Assembly: GCA_039975755.1 (NCBI GenBank)
Contig: JBDWGM010000109.1
Span: forward strand, 1 to 43,929
DNA length: 43,929 bases
From: JABSSA01 sp039975755
GTDB lineage: Bacteria; Pseudomonadota; Alphaproteobacteria; Rhodobacterales; Rhodobacteraceae
Direction: 5' to 3'
The notes beneath the pieces are model-generated. The model saw only the letters and a list, made by a program, of their open reading frames with translations, was not told the DNA's origin and made no database searches. Shown here piece after piece: positions 24,087 to 32,608 of this stretch. Numbering within the stretch: the stretch's first letter is position 1; every line of letters starts with the position of its first letter. The translations under genes and the position numbers were made by a program.

Positions 24087-25358
24087 ATGACCCAGGAACG
24101 TCTCAATCTTGCTGATCTGAAAGCCAAGAGTCCAAAAGACTTGTTGTCGATGGCCGAAGATCTGGAAATCGAAAACGCCTCGACCATGCGAAAAGGCGAA
24201 ATGATGTTCCAAATTCTGCGTGAACGCGCGGATGAGGGTTGGGAAATCGCGGGTGACGGTGTTCTAGAAGTTCTGCAGGACGGGTTTGGTTTCTTGCGCT
24301 CACCTGAAGCGAACTATTTGTCTGGACCTGATGACATCTATGTTTCGCCGGATATGATCCGCCAGTATTCATTGCGCACGGGCGATACTATCGAAGGTGC
24401 GATCCGCGCACCAAATGATGTCGAACGTTACTTTGGTCTTGTGGACGTTGCGAAGATCAACTTTGAAGACCCGGAAAAAGCCCGCCATAAGATTGCTTTT
24501 GATAACCTGACACCGCTTTACCCTGATGAACGGTTGTCGATGGAACGCCAGGATCCAACGGTCAAAGATCGGTCGTCGCGTATCATTGATCTGGTTTCAC
24601 CAATTGGGAAAGGACAGCGATCCTTGATCGTTGCGCCGCCACGGACCGGTAAAACGGTCCTTTTGCAAAATATCGCGGCGTCGATCGAAGAGAACCATCC
24701 AGAATGCTACCTGATCGTTCTTCTTATTGATGAACGCCCAGAAGAAGTGACGGACATGCAGCGATCCGTGAAAGGCGAAGTTATTTCGTCTACGTTTGAT
24801 GAACCTGCGACCCGTCACGTTGCTGTTTCGGAAATGGTTATCGAAAAAGCCAAGCGCCTTGTTGAACACAAACGTGACGTTGTCATTCTGTTGGATTCGA
24901 TTACGCGTCTTGGCCGTGCCTTCAACACGGTTGTCCCATCTTCCGGTAAAGTTTTGACGGGTGGTGTTGATGCGAACGCTTTGCAACGTCCAAAGCGGTT
25001 CTTTGGTGCGGCGCGTAACATCGAAGAGGGTGGAAGCCTGACCATTATCGCGACCGCCTTGATCGATACAGGATCGCGGATGGACGAAGTGATCTTTGAA
25101 GAATTTAAAGGGACTGGTAACTCGGAGATCATTCTGGATCGTAAGATTGCAGATAAGCGCGTCTTCCCAGCGATCGATATTCTGAAGTCGGGTACACGGA
25201 AAGAAGAGCTGTTGGTCGACAAGGCGGATTTGACAAAAACCTTCGTGCTGCGCCGTATTCTGAACCCGATGGGGACGACAGATGCGATAGAATTCTTGAT
25301 TTCCAAGCTGAAGCAGACAAAGACGAATTCGGATTTCTTCGATTCAATGAACACGTAA
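24087..25358 (+). CDS. rho: Transcription termination factor Rho
   Basis: A 423-residue hexameric RNA helicase. The N-terminal helical part and cold-shock-like RNA-binding domain (about 50-120; GFGFLRSPEANY) are followed by the ATPase: Walker A in APPRTGKT near 188-195, Walker B VILLDSITRLGRAFN, and the secondary RNA-binding Q and R loops (SSGKVLTGGVDANALQ; NIEEGGSLTIIATALIDTGS). It ends transcription at sites without intrinsic terminators, which fits the lack of space for hairpins between many convergent genes here. ATG 24087 has no readable ribosome site, but a hairpin lies just upstream. It is the first gene right of the putative origin. Confidence 0.97.
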   Translation: MTQERLNLADLKAKSPKDLLSMAEDLEIENASTMRKGEMMFQILRERADEGWEIAGDGVLEVLQDGFGFLRSPEANYLSGPDDIYVSPDMIRQYSLRTGDTIEGAIRAPNDVERYFGLVDVAKINFEDPEKARHKIAFDNLTPLYPDERLSMERQDPTVKDRSSRIIDLVSPIGKGQRSLIVAPPRTGKTVLLQNIAASIEENHPECYLIVLLIDERPEEVTDMQRSVKGEVISSTFDEPATRHVAVSEMVIEKAKRLVEHKRDVVILLDSITRLGRAFNTVVPSSGKVLTGGVDANALQRPKRFFGAARNIEEGGSLTIIATALIDTGSRMDEVIFEEFKGTGNSEIILDRKIADKRVFPAIDILKSGTRKEELLVDKADLTKTFVLRRILNPMGTTDAIEFLISKLKQTKTNSDFFDSMNT

Positions 25359-25388
25359 CTTATTGTGTAACAACAATGAGTTAGACAG

Positions 25389-26672
25389 ATGGATAATATT
25401 TTTGCACTGGCAACTGTACCCGGACGTTCTGGCGTAGCGGTTATTCGTGTGTCTGGCCCTAGATCAAGTGAACTAAGACAATATATTGGTGGTAGCCTTC
25501 CCAAACCGCGTATATCTGCCTTGCGGTCGATCCAAGATTCTGACGGGACGGTCATTGATAAAGGCCTGATTATTTGGTTTCCGGCGCCAGCAAGTTTTAC
25601 GGGCGAAGATGTCATCGAACTTCAGATTCACGGTGGCATCGCATCTGTTCGCGGTGTTCTTCAGGTGTTAGGAGCCATAGATGGTTTCCGCCACGCGGAA
25701 CCTGGCGAATTTACCAGACGCGCCCTTGAAAATGGCAAGCTCGATTTGACGGCCGTCGAAGGCCTTGCTGATGTTATCGACGCTGAAACCGAAGCGCAAT
25801 TGCGTCAAGCGCAGCGGACGTTGAATGGGTCACTGTCAAAATTGGTGGAAGGTTGGCGCGGTAATCTGATCCGCGCGGCATCCTTGATCGAGGCCACAAT
25901 CGATTTTGCTGATGAAGAAGTACCCGAAAACGTATCAGACGAAGTTTTGGCGATCCTTTCTGTTTTAACGCAAGAATTTGAATCCGAAATCGAAGGGTCC
26001 TTTGTGTCGGAGCGAATTCGCGAAGGTTTTGAAGTTGCGATTGTTGGACTGCCAAATTCGGGAAAATCCACGCTGTTGAATGCTTTGGCGGGCAGGGATG
26101 CGGCGATAACCTCATCAGTTGCTGGAACGACGCGTGATGTCATCGAAGTCCGTATGGATTTGAACGGCTTGGCGGTGACGCTTTTGGATACGGCTGGGTT
26201 GCGCGAGAGTGACGATGAAGTTGAGAAAATAGGCATTTCCCGGGCGATCGAACGCGCTTCGCATGCTGATTTACGTGTGTTTCTTGTTCAAGAGGGCGAA
26301 ATGGTTCCGGTTGAGCAGCAGGAAACCGATATCGTTCGGCGGCCAAAGGTGGATATTTCACCGGATGCGCTTGGAATCTCTGGATTAACTGGCGAAGGCG
26401 TTGATGCGCTTGTTGCAGAGATTTCTTCGGTGTTGAGCATTCGCGCCCAAGGCAGCGGTGTTGCAACGTGTGAACGGCATAGGCTGGCCATTTCGGAAGC
26501 GCTGCGTTTTGTGACAGAAGCGGCTGTTTTTGTGAAAGATGGTCCGGTATCGTATGATTTAGGGGCCGAATCCCTTCGCACTGCTATAAGAACGCTGGAA
26601 CTTCTTGTTGGCAGAATTGATGTTGAAAATCTTCTTGATGAAATCTTTTCCAGTTTTTGTCTTGGGAAATAA
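25389..26672 (+). CDS. mnmE: MnmE, tRNA wobble-uridine modification GTPase
   Basis: A 427-residue protein with the N-terminal tetrahydrofolate-binding domain (1-118), a helical domain, and an inserted G domain (about 213-350): G1 GLPNSGKS (220-227), G2 TTRD (247-250), G3 DTAG (267-270). The C-terminus has the family motif FCLGK with C424. With MnmG it makes cmnm5U or nm5U at tRNA position 34. The G4 motif, normally NKxD, reads P-K-V-D (319-322), so guanine recognition may be weaker. Start ATG 25389 lies 30 bases after rho. Confidence 0.95.
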   Translation: MDNIFALATVPGRSGVAVIRVSGPRSSELRQYIGGSLPKPRISALRSIQDSDGTVIDKGLIIWFPAPASFTGEDVIELQIHGGIASVRGVLQVLGAIDGFRHAEPGEFTRRALENGKLDLTAVEGLADVIDAETEAQLRQAQRTLNGSLSKLVEGWRGNLIRAASLIEATIDFADEEVPENVSDEVLAILSVLTQEFESEIEGSFVSERIREGFEVAIVGLPNSGKSTLLNALAGRDAAITSSVAGTTRDVIEVRMDLNGLAVTLLDTAGLRESDDEVEKIGISRAIERASHADLRVFLVQEGEMVPVEQQETDIVRRPKVDISPDALGISGLTGEGVDALVAEISSVLSIRAQGSGVATCERHRLAISEALRFVTEAAVFVKDGPVSYDLGAESLRTAIRTLELLVGRIDVENLLDEIFSSFCLGK

Positions 26673-26676
26673 GGAG

Positions 26677-26692
26677 TGTTTCACGTGAAACA
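26677..26692. other. parS centromere site at the mnmG start
   Basis: TGTTTCACGTGAAACA is a perfect 16-base match to the universal chromosomal parS consensus. It begins one base after the mnmG ribosome site (AAGGAG, 26671-26676) and contains the GTG start codon (26685-26687). parA and parB lie 2.4 kb downstream. Confidence 0.93.
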
Positions 26693-28544
26693 TTTCGACG
26701 TGATTGTCATTGGTGGTGGACATGCGGGTTGCGAGGCTGCGCATGCGTCCGCTCGGATCGGGGCAGAAACCGCGTTGGTTTCGATGTCAGCACAAGATTT
26801 AGGGGTCATGTCCTGCAATCCAGCTATCGGTGGGTTGGGGAAAGGTCATTTGGTTCGCGAGATTGACGCCTTGGATGGCGTCATGGGTCGGGCTGCTGAC
26901 GCATCAGGCATTCAATTTCGCTTGCTAAACAGACGAAAGGGCCCAGCAGTTCAAGGCCCACGAACACAGGCGGATCGGTCCTTATATCGAAAATCCATGG
27001 TGTCGCTTACGGATCAACAGCAGAATCTGACCGTTTTGGAAGGTGAAGTGGTTGATTTCAAGATGGACGGGGATCGTGTCACCGGCTGTGTGTTGGCTGA
27101 TGGCAGCGAAATTCTTGCGTCTGCAGTTGTTTTGACCACAGGTACGTTTTTGCGCGGACTGATCCATATTGGCGATGTGTCCTACGCCGGCGGACGAATG
27201 GGTGATAAGCCGTCGCAGAAGCTGGCAGAGCGGATTGATCAATTTGAGCTGTCCTTGGGGCGTTTGAAAACAGGCACGCCCCCGCGACTGGACGGCCGGA
27301 CGATCAATTGGGATGGTCTGGAGATGCAGCCGGGCGATGATGACCCAGTTATGTTTTCGTTTATGTCAAAGGCGCCAACAGCGAGACAGATTTCCTGCGG
27401 AATTACCCATACAAATACTCAAACACATGAAATCATTAGAAAAAACCTTGATCGTTCGGCGATGTATGGGGGTATGATTGACGGAATTGGGCCGCGGTAC
27501 TGCCCGTCAATTGAAGACAAGATTGTTCGATTTGCGGATAAAGAATCCCATCAGGTCTTTTTGGAGCCCGAAGGCGCGGATGATCACACGATTTATCCGA
27601 ATGGCATTTCGACGTCGCTGCCGGTGGACGTTCAAGAAGAATATGTACGGTCGATTGCTGGGTTGGAGAGCGTTGAGATTTTGCAGCCAGGCTATGCAAT
27701 TGAATATGATTATGTGGATCCCCGGGCGCTGACAGACCGATTGTCACTGGAATCGGTGCCGGGATTGTATTTCGCGGGCCAAATCAATGGCACGACGGGT
27801 TACGAAGAAGCAGCAGCTCAAGGGATGGTCGCGGGAATGAACGCGGCGTTGACTGTTTTGGACAAGGATCCGGTGACTTTTGGCCGTTCTGATAGCTATA
27901 TTGGGGTCATGATCGACGATCTGACCACGCGGGGGGTGAGTGAGCCATACCGCATGTTCACGTCCAGAGCGGAATTTAGGTTGTCATTGCGGGCTGACAA
28001 TGCAGATCAACGGCTTACACCTCGGGCTATTTCACTGAATGCTATTTCAGACGAACGCAGAATGGCGTTTGAAGAGAAGATGGCGAACTTGAATTCGTCG
28101 CGTAAAATGCTGGAATCTAGGGAATTTACGCCAAAAGAACTGAATTTGGGCGGAGTTTCGGTGAATCAGGACGGAAACAAGCGGACTTTGTTCCAAGTTT
28201 TGGCCTTTCAAGAGGTTTCGTTCGAGGATTTAGTTCCCCTGATGCCCGATTTGTCGGAGGTAAGTGGCGAATCCCGTCGTCAGCTTGAAAATGATGCGCT
28301 GTATGCAAACTACCTTGATCGTCAGGTCACGGACATTGAGCGTATGCGCAAAGACGAAAAATTGAAAATCCCGCTAGAATTTGAATATTCAGGGATATCT
28401 GGGCTGTCTAATGAACTTAAGTCCAAGCTAAATACTGTGCGGCCTGCAAATATGGCGCAAGCCGGACGTGTGGAAGGGATGACTCCCGCTGCTCTTGCTT
28501 TGATCTTAGCAGTTTTGCGCCAATCTAAACAGAAATCAGCGTGA
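26685..28544 (+). CDS. mnmG: MnmG (GidA), tRNA uridine-34 modification FAD enzyme
   Basis: A 619-residue FAD enzyme. The dinucleotide-binding motif GGGHAG (10-15) continues CEAAHASARIGAETAL. NPAIGGLGKGHLVREIDALDG and the conserved TGTFLRGLIHIGDVSYAGGR with Cys-containing loops follow. It works with MnmE on tRNA wobble uridine. GTG 26685 is chosen because AAGGAG lies eight bases before it and the product starts MKHFDVIVIGGGHAG; the GTG at 26676 overlaps the ribosome site. The start region is embedded in a parS site. The stop overlaps rsmG by four bases (GTGA). Confidence 0.95.
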   Translation: MKHFDVIVIGGGHAGCEAAHASARIGAETALVSMSAQDLGVMSCNPAIGGLGKGHLVREIDALDGVMGRAADASGIQFRLLNRRKGPAVQGPRTQADRSLYRKSMVSLTDQQQNLTVLEGEVVDFKMDGDRVTGCVLADGSEILASAVVLTTGTFLRGLIHIGDVSYAGGRMGDKPSQKLAERIDQFELSLGRLKTGTPPRLDGRTINWDGLEMQPGDDDPVMFSFMSKAPTARQISCGITHTNTQTHEIIRKNLDRSAMYGGMIDGIGPRYCPSIEDKIVRFADKESHQVFLEPEGADDHTIYPNGISTSLPVDVQEEYVRSIAGLESVEILQPGYAIEYDYVDPRALTDRLSLESVPGLYFAGQINGTTGYEEAAAQGMVAGMNAALTVLDKDPVTFGRSDSYIGVMIDDLTTRGVSEPYRMFTSRAEFRLSLRADNADQRLTPRAISLNAISDERRMAFEEKMANLNSSRKMLESREFTPKELNLGGVSVNQDGNKRTLFQVLAFQEVSFEDLVPLMPDLSEVSGESRRQLENDALYANYLDRQVTDIERMRKDEKLKIPLEFEYSGISGLSNELKSKLNTVRPANMAQAGRVEGMTPAALALILAVLRQSKQKSA

Positions 28545-29158
28545 TGGGCGTTCCAGATTGGTATCAGCAAGATGTTTCACGTGAAACATCGGATAGGCTG
28601 GACGCATTCGAAGCACTGGTTATCAAATGGTCACAGCGCATAAATCTCATCTCGAAAAAGGACCTGTCCCAAGTATCTGAACGCCATATCTGGGATTCGG
28701 CTTCGATGTTCCCCTATATTGTCGAGGCTAAAACCTGGGTTGATCTGGGCAGCGGAGGGGGCTTTCCGGGCATTGTTATCGCCATAATGGCGAAAGAGGT
28801 GCAGCCAAAGCTGAAAATCACCCTCATTGAAAGCGACGCAAGGAAATGCACCTTTCTAAGAACGGCAATCCGAGAACTTGAATTGCAAGCTGAGGTTCGC
28901 ACGGACCGGATCGAAACCGTAACGGACATCACGACTGATGTGGTTTCGGCAAGGGCACTTGCGTCCTTGGATGTATTGTTGGATTTGGCCGCGCCACTTG
29001 GCCATGAGTACACCAAATTCCTGTTCCCAAAGGGGCAAAGTTGGAAGGACGAAATTGATCACGCAGGACGTAAATGGAGCTTTGACCTCACCGCCCATTC
29101 AAGCCATACAAACACCAACGCTCGTTTACTGGAATTGATGAATGTCCGCCGCAAATAA
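28541..29158 (+). CDS. rsmG: RsmG (GidB), 16S rRNA m7G527 methyltransferase
   Basis: A 205-residue SAM-dependent methyltransferase. The SAM loop is VDLGSGGGFPGIVIAIM near 67-83; IWDSASMFPYI and SARALASLDVLLDLAAP are typical. Loss of RsmG gives low-level streptomycin resistance in other bacteria. Residues 11-16 (DVSRET) are encoded by a parS site. The GTG start overlaps the mnmG stop; an ATG three bases later is equally possible. The 3' end overlaps parA by 17 bases. Confidence 0.95.
   Translation: MMGVPDWYQQDVSRETSDRLDAFEALVIKWSQRINLISKKDLSQVSERHIWDSASMFPYIVEAKTWVDLGSGGGFPGIVIAIMAKEVQPKLKITLIESDARKCTFLRTAIRELELQAEVRTDRIETVTDITTDVVSARALASLDVLLDLAAPLGHEYTKFLFPKGQSWKDEIDHAGRKWSFDLTAHSSHTNTNARLLELMNVRRK
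28571..28590. other. parS centromere site within rsmG
   Basis: A 20-base perfect palindrome, GATGTTTCACGTGAAACATC, contains the 16-base parS consensus at 28573-28588. It is in frame within rsmG and encodes D-V-S-R-E-T, so the DNA site dictates the protein sequence there. It lies 1.9 kb from the mnmG site and 0.55 kb before parA. Confidence 0.93.
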
Positions 29159-29954
29159 TTCTACGCGCCCAAAACAGCCTAAGATTATCGCGATTGTGAA
29201 CCAGAAAGGTGGGGTCGGGAAAACCACGACAGCCATCAATCTGGGTGCTGCTATGGCGGAATCTGGGTTAAAAGCGCTGATAATTGACCTAGATCCTCAA
29301 GGAAACGCGTCTACGGGACTAGGTGTTGATGTCGAAGACAGGGAAACTACTACATACGAGCTGTTGTTGGAAGATGTTGATTTAGATGACGCAATCCAAC
29401 CGACGAACCAGGAAAACCTGAGCATTGTGCCGGCAACGGTTGATCTTAGCTCGGCTGATATGGAGCTTGTTGCAAACGAAAAACGTTCGTTTTTGTTACG
29501 AGAGGCGCTGCGGCAGCCTCAGATGGATTCCTATGAATTCGATGTCATCTTGATCGATTGCCCGCCGTCCCTGAATTTGTTGACGGTGAACGCTTTGATT
29601 TCGGCGGATTCATTGCTGGTTCCGCTTCAAAGCGAGTTCTTTGCACTTGAAGGGCTGTCGCAACTTATGTTGACGGTGCGTGAAATCCGTCAGGCAGGGA
29701 ATCCTAATCTTCGGATTGAAGGCGTTGTGCTGACGATGTTTGATTCGCGCAATAACCTCAGCCAGCAGGTTGCGCAGGATGCACGAAGCATATTGGGCGA
29801 GGTCGTGTTTCAAACGATTGTGCCCCGTAATGTCCGGCTAAGCGAGGCGCCGTCCTTTTCGATGCCGGTTTTGAATTACGACACAACGTCGAAAGGTGCA
29901 CAGGCGTATCGCGCCTTGGCGCAAGAAGTCATCAGTAAAAACAGTTTTCGCTAG
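29142..29954 (+). CDS. parA: ParA chromosome partition ATPase
   Basis: A 270-residue deviant-Walker ATPase of the MinD/ParA family. The Walker A motif KGGVGKTT is at 22-29, A' is VILIDCPPSLNLLTVNAL, and Walker B is LIIDLDPQGNASTGLG. It forms nucleoid-bound gradients that pull ParB-parS complexes apart after origin replication. Translation starts inside rsmG with GGAA seven bases before the ATG. parB follows after 11 bases. Confidence 0.96.
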   Translation: MSAANNSTRPKQPKIIAIVNQKGGVGKTTTAINLGAAMAESGLKALIIDLDPQGNASTGLGVDVEDRETTTYELLLEDVDLDDAIQPTNQENLSIVPATVDLSSADMELVANEKRSFLLREALRQPQMDSYEFDVILIDCPPSLNLLTVNALISADSLLVPLQSEFFALEGLSQLMLTVREIRQAGNPNLRIEGVVLTMFDSRNNLSQQVAQDARSILGEVVFQTIVPRNVRLSEAPSFSMPVLNYDTTSKGAQAYRALAQEVISKNSFR

Positions 29955-29965
29955 GGGGCAATATC

Positions 29966-30853
29966 ATGGCTAAGGAAAAAAAGCGTGGCTTGGGGCGCGG
30001 TTTGTCCGCATTGATGGCAGATGTTGCTGAAGCGGAAAATCCGGCTGTGTCATCTGCCACTGTCGGCGTTCAGTCATTGCCAATTGAGCAAGTACAACCA
30101 AACCCGGAACAGCCTCGCAAACGGTTTGAGCAAGAGCATTTGGATGATCTGTCCGCGTCTATTCGCGAAAAGGGGATCATTCAGCCGCTTATCGTGCGGG
30201 CCGTTGGCGATATATATGAAATTGTCGCTGGTGAACGGCGGTGGCGTGCGGCGCAGCAAGCGCAGCTTCATGAAGTTCCAGTTGTGGTTCGGGAGTTTTC
30301 GGACACCGAAGTTCTTGAAGTCGCGATCATCGAGAATATTCAACGCGCAGATTTGAACCCGGTGGAAGAGGCGATGGGATATCGCGCTTTGATGGACAAG
30401 TTCGGTCATACGCAAGAACGTATGGCTGAGGCGCTTGGCAAAAGCCGCAGCTATATCGCCAACCTTTTGCGGTTGTTGCAATTGCCCCGTGACGTGATTG
30501 ATTGGCTTGAAGAAGGTAAGCTGACTATCGGTCATGCGCGGGCGCTGATCACTGCGGATGATCCGACCAGCCTGGCTAAGGACGTCATCAAGAAAGGTCT
30601 GTCTGTTCGTGAAACAGAAGCCTTGGTGAAGAAGGGGCAGTTTAGTCAGGGCGGCGCGCCCTTCGCTGTGCCAAAAGGGGCAGCTCCGGCTAAGGATGCA
30701 GATACTCGTGCGTTGGAAGATGATTTGGCCGCGGCTTTGGGATTGAAGGTCAGCCTGACCCATGGCGCAAGTGGGGAAAAAGGGTCGCTGACGCTGCATT
30801 ATTCATCGTTGGAACAGTTGGATGAACTGTGCCGTAAGCTAAGCGGGACTTAA
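29966..30853 (+). CDS. parB: ParB centromere-binding CTPase
   Basis: A 295-residue ParB. The N-terminal LGRGLSALMAD is the ParA-interacting tip. The CTP-binding motif GERRWRAAQ is at 89-97 and ENIQRADLNPVEEA at about 123-136. The helix-turn-helix for parS recognition follows (GHTQERMAEALGKSRSYIANLLRLLQLP, about 147-174), and the C-terminal dimerisation domain covers about 240-295. It loads at the two parS sites nearby and spreads along DNA. A ribosome site AGGGGG precedes the ATG. The stop overlaps hemW by TTAA. Confidence 0.96.
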   Translation: MAKEKKRGLGRGLSALMADVAEAENPAVSSATVGVQSLPIEQVQPNPEQPRKRFEQEHLDDLSASIREKGIIQPLIVRAVGDIYEIVAGERRWRAAQQAQLHEVPVVVREFSDTEVLEVAIIENIQRADLNPVEEAMGYRALMDKFGHTQERMAEALGKSRSYIANLLRLLQLPRDVIDWLEEGKLTIGHARALITADDPTSLAKDVIKKGLSVRETEALVKKGQFSQGGAPFAVPKGAAPAKDADTRALEDDLAAALGLKVSLTHGASGEKGSLTLHYSSLEQLDELCRKLSGT

Positions 30854-32004
30854 GACGGGTGCGCCGTTGTCAAAAGCCGTTCGAGTATGGCGTTTAAGAC
30901 AATAAGCCCTTGTTTTCTAACAGTAATTTGGCTTCCTAGGTTAATCCAGCCCTCGTCGACCAGATCGGCGAGGGTTTTTTCATCCAGCCGCAGACCGGAC
31001 ATGGATTCAAAGCGGTTCAGGTCAATGCCCTCGGCAAGGCGCAGACCCATCAAAAGCATCTCTTCACCGCAGGACATAGAATCAAGCGCTGTTCGCACGG
31101 TTTCACGAGGACCGGCCAGCCAGTTTGCGGGCATGCGTGCGTGTTCTGTTGCGTGTTTCGTTCCGTCAATCGTGACACGTCCATGGGCACCGGGACCAAT
31201 GCCGACGTAATCGCCGTACCGCCAATAGATCAGATTGTGACGTGATTGCGCGCCGTCGCGGGCGTGGTTGGACACCTCGTAAGCGGGCAGGCCGTTTGTT
31301 TCACAAATGTCCTGAGTGAGATCATACATATCAGCGGACAAATCATCGTTTGGTAGTCCGCGTAGCCGCCCCGCGTTGTACCGATCGCCAAATGCAGTGC
31401 CTTGTTCAATGGTCAGTTGGTATAACGACATATGATCGGTGCCAAACCCAACAGCTTGGCTGAGTTCGGCACGCCAATCCTCAAGGGATTGGTTTTGGCG
31501 TCCGTAAATCAGATCAAAACTGACGCGGTCGAACGTGTTTTGCGCGATATGCAGGGCATCGCGGGCCGTGGCCACGTTATGCAAACGACCAAGGCGCTGA
31601 AGATCGCCATCATTCAGCGCTTGAATACCCAGCGAAACGCGATTGACACCGGCATCGCGGTATCCTGCAAACCGACCGGCTTCGACGGAACTGGGGTTTG
31701 CTTCTAGGGTGATTTCTAGATCATTGGCCGTGGGCCACAGTTTGCGAGATTCTGCGATAATGTCAGCGATCAGATCTGGATTCATCAAGCTGGGCGTACC
31801 ACCGCCAAAGAAGATGGAGTGCAACACACGGTGCGGTGTTTCGCGGGCTGATTTTCTTAGCTCTTCCAGATAGGCGGTGCGCCAAGTGTTTTGATCGATG
31901 TCGCGCGAAACATGGCTGTTGAAATCGCAATAGGGGCACTTGGCCTCACAAAACGGCCAGTGGACATACAGACCAAAGCCGCCTTGTTGCCAGTCATCCG
32001 CCAA
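30850..32004 (-). CDS. hemW: HemW, radical-SAM haem chaperone
   Basis: A 384-residue radical SAM protein with the cluster motif CEAKCPYC (C19, C23, C26) after GLYVHWPF. IFFGGGTPSLM and EITLEANPSSVE are typical of the HemN/HemW family. HemW (formerly called oxygen-independent coproporphyrinogen oxidase-like) is thought to insert haem into respiratory enzymes. The start is TTG 32004, since no in-frame ATG precedes the conserved N-terminus. It overlaps the rdgB stop by 11 bases. Three-gene minus operon rph-rdgB-hemW. Confidence 0.92.
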   Translation of the reverse strand: MADDWQQGGFGLYVHWPFCEAKCPYCDFNSHVSRDIDQNTWRTAYLEELRKSARETPHRVLHSIFFGGGTPSLMNPDLIADIIAESRKLWPTANDLEITLEANPSSVEAGRFAGYRDAGVNRVSLGIQALNDGDLQRLGRLHNVATARDALHIAQNTFDRVSFDLIYGRQNQSLEDWRAELSQAVGFGTDHMSLYQLTIEQGTAFGDRYNAGRLRGLPNDDLSADMYDLTQDICETNGLPAYEVSNHARDGAQSRHNLIYWRYGDYVGIGPGAHGRVTIDGTKHATEHARMPANWLAGPRETVRTALDSMSCGEEMLLMGLRLAEGIDLNRFESMSGLRLDEKTLADLVDEGWINLGSQITVRKQGLIVLNAILERLLTTAHPS

Positions 32005-32608
32005 AGCAACCCCGGATCAGCTTTGCAAAGGCATCCGCACGATGGGACAGCGCGTTTTTTTCGTCCGCATTCATTTCAGCAAAGGTGCGATCATGCCCAT
32101 TTGGAATGAACATCGGATCATACCCATGGCCCAACTGACCGCGAACGGGCCAAACCAAAGATCCCGGTGCAGCACCAGCAAAGATTTCTTCGTGACCGTC
32201 GGGCCAAATCAACACCAAAGTGGCGCAAAACCGTGCGGTCCAGGGTTTGGGTGCCTTTGACGTAGTCAGTTCGTCATGTGCGCGGGTCATCGCCATCATA
32301 AAATCGCGACCATTGGGTGTTTCGGCCCAATCGGCAGTGTAGACGCCGGGCGCACCATTCAAAGCATCGATTTCTATACCGGAATCATCAGCCAGCGCGG
32401 GCAATCCTGTGGCATCAACTGCGGCGCGGGCTTTGATCCGGGCGTTTCCAACAAAGGTTGTTTCCGTTTCTTCCGGTTCATCCAGATTCATTTCAGCCGC
32501 GCCCACAACTGAAACACCATATGGGGCAAAGAGCTGCCCCATTTCTTCCAGCTTTCCGGCATTGTGGGTCGCAATTAGAATGCGATCCCCTTCAAACTTG
32601 CGTGTCAT
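31994..32608 (-). CDS. rdgB: RdgB/HAM1 XTP/dITP pyrophosphatase
   Basis: A 204-residue house-cleaning enzyme that hydrolyses XTP, ITP and dITP. Family motifs: LIATHNAGKLEEM near the N-terminus, ADDSGIEIDALNGAPGVYTADWAE with the catalytic aspartates, and GHGYDPMFIPNGHDRTFAEM. The ATG overlaps the rph stop (ATGA). Confidence 0.95.
   Translation of the reverse strand: MTRKFEGDRILIATHNAGKLEEMGQLFAPYGVSVVGAAEMNLDEPEETETTFVGNARIKARAAVDATGLPALADDSGIEIDALNGAPGVYTADWAETPNGRDFMMAMTRAHDELTTSKAPKPWTARFCATLVLIWPDGHEEIFAGAAPGSLVWPVRGQLGHGYDPMFIPNGHDRTFAEMNADEKNALSHRADAFAKLIRGCFGG

Noticed and set aside
24815..25615. 266-residue minus-strand frame across rho and mnmE
   Set aside because: It is antisense to two certain genes and resembles no protein family.
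30598..30620. parS-like sequence in parB (GTTCGTGAAAC)
   Set aside because: It lacks the central CACGTG and the left arm of the palindrome; simply encodes SVRET in parB.
31900..31916. parS-like GTCGCGCGAAACAT in hemW
   Set aside because: Left arm is shortened and the central CACGTG is absent.
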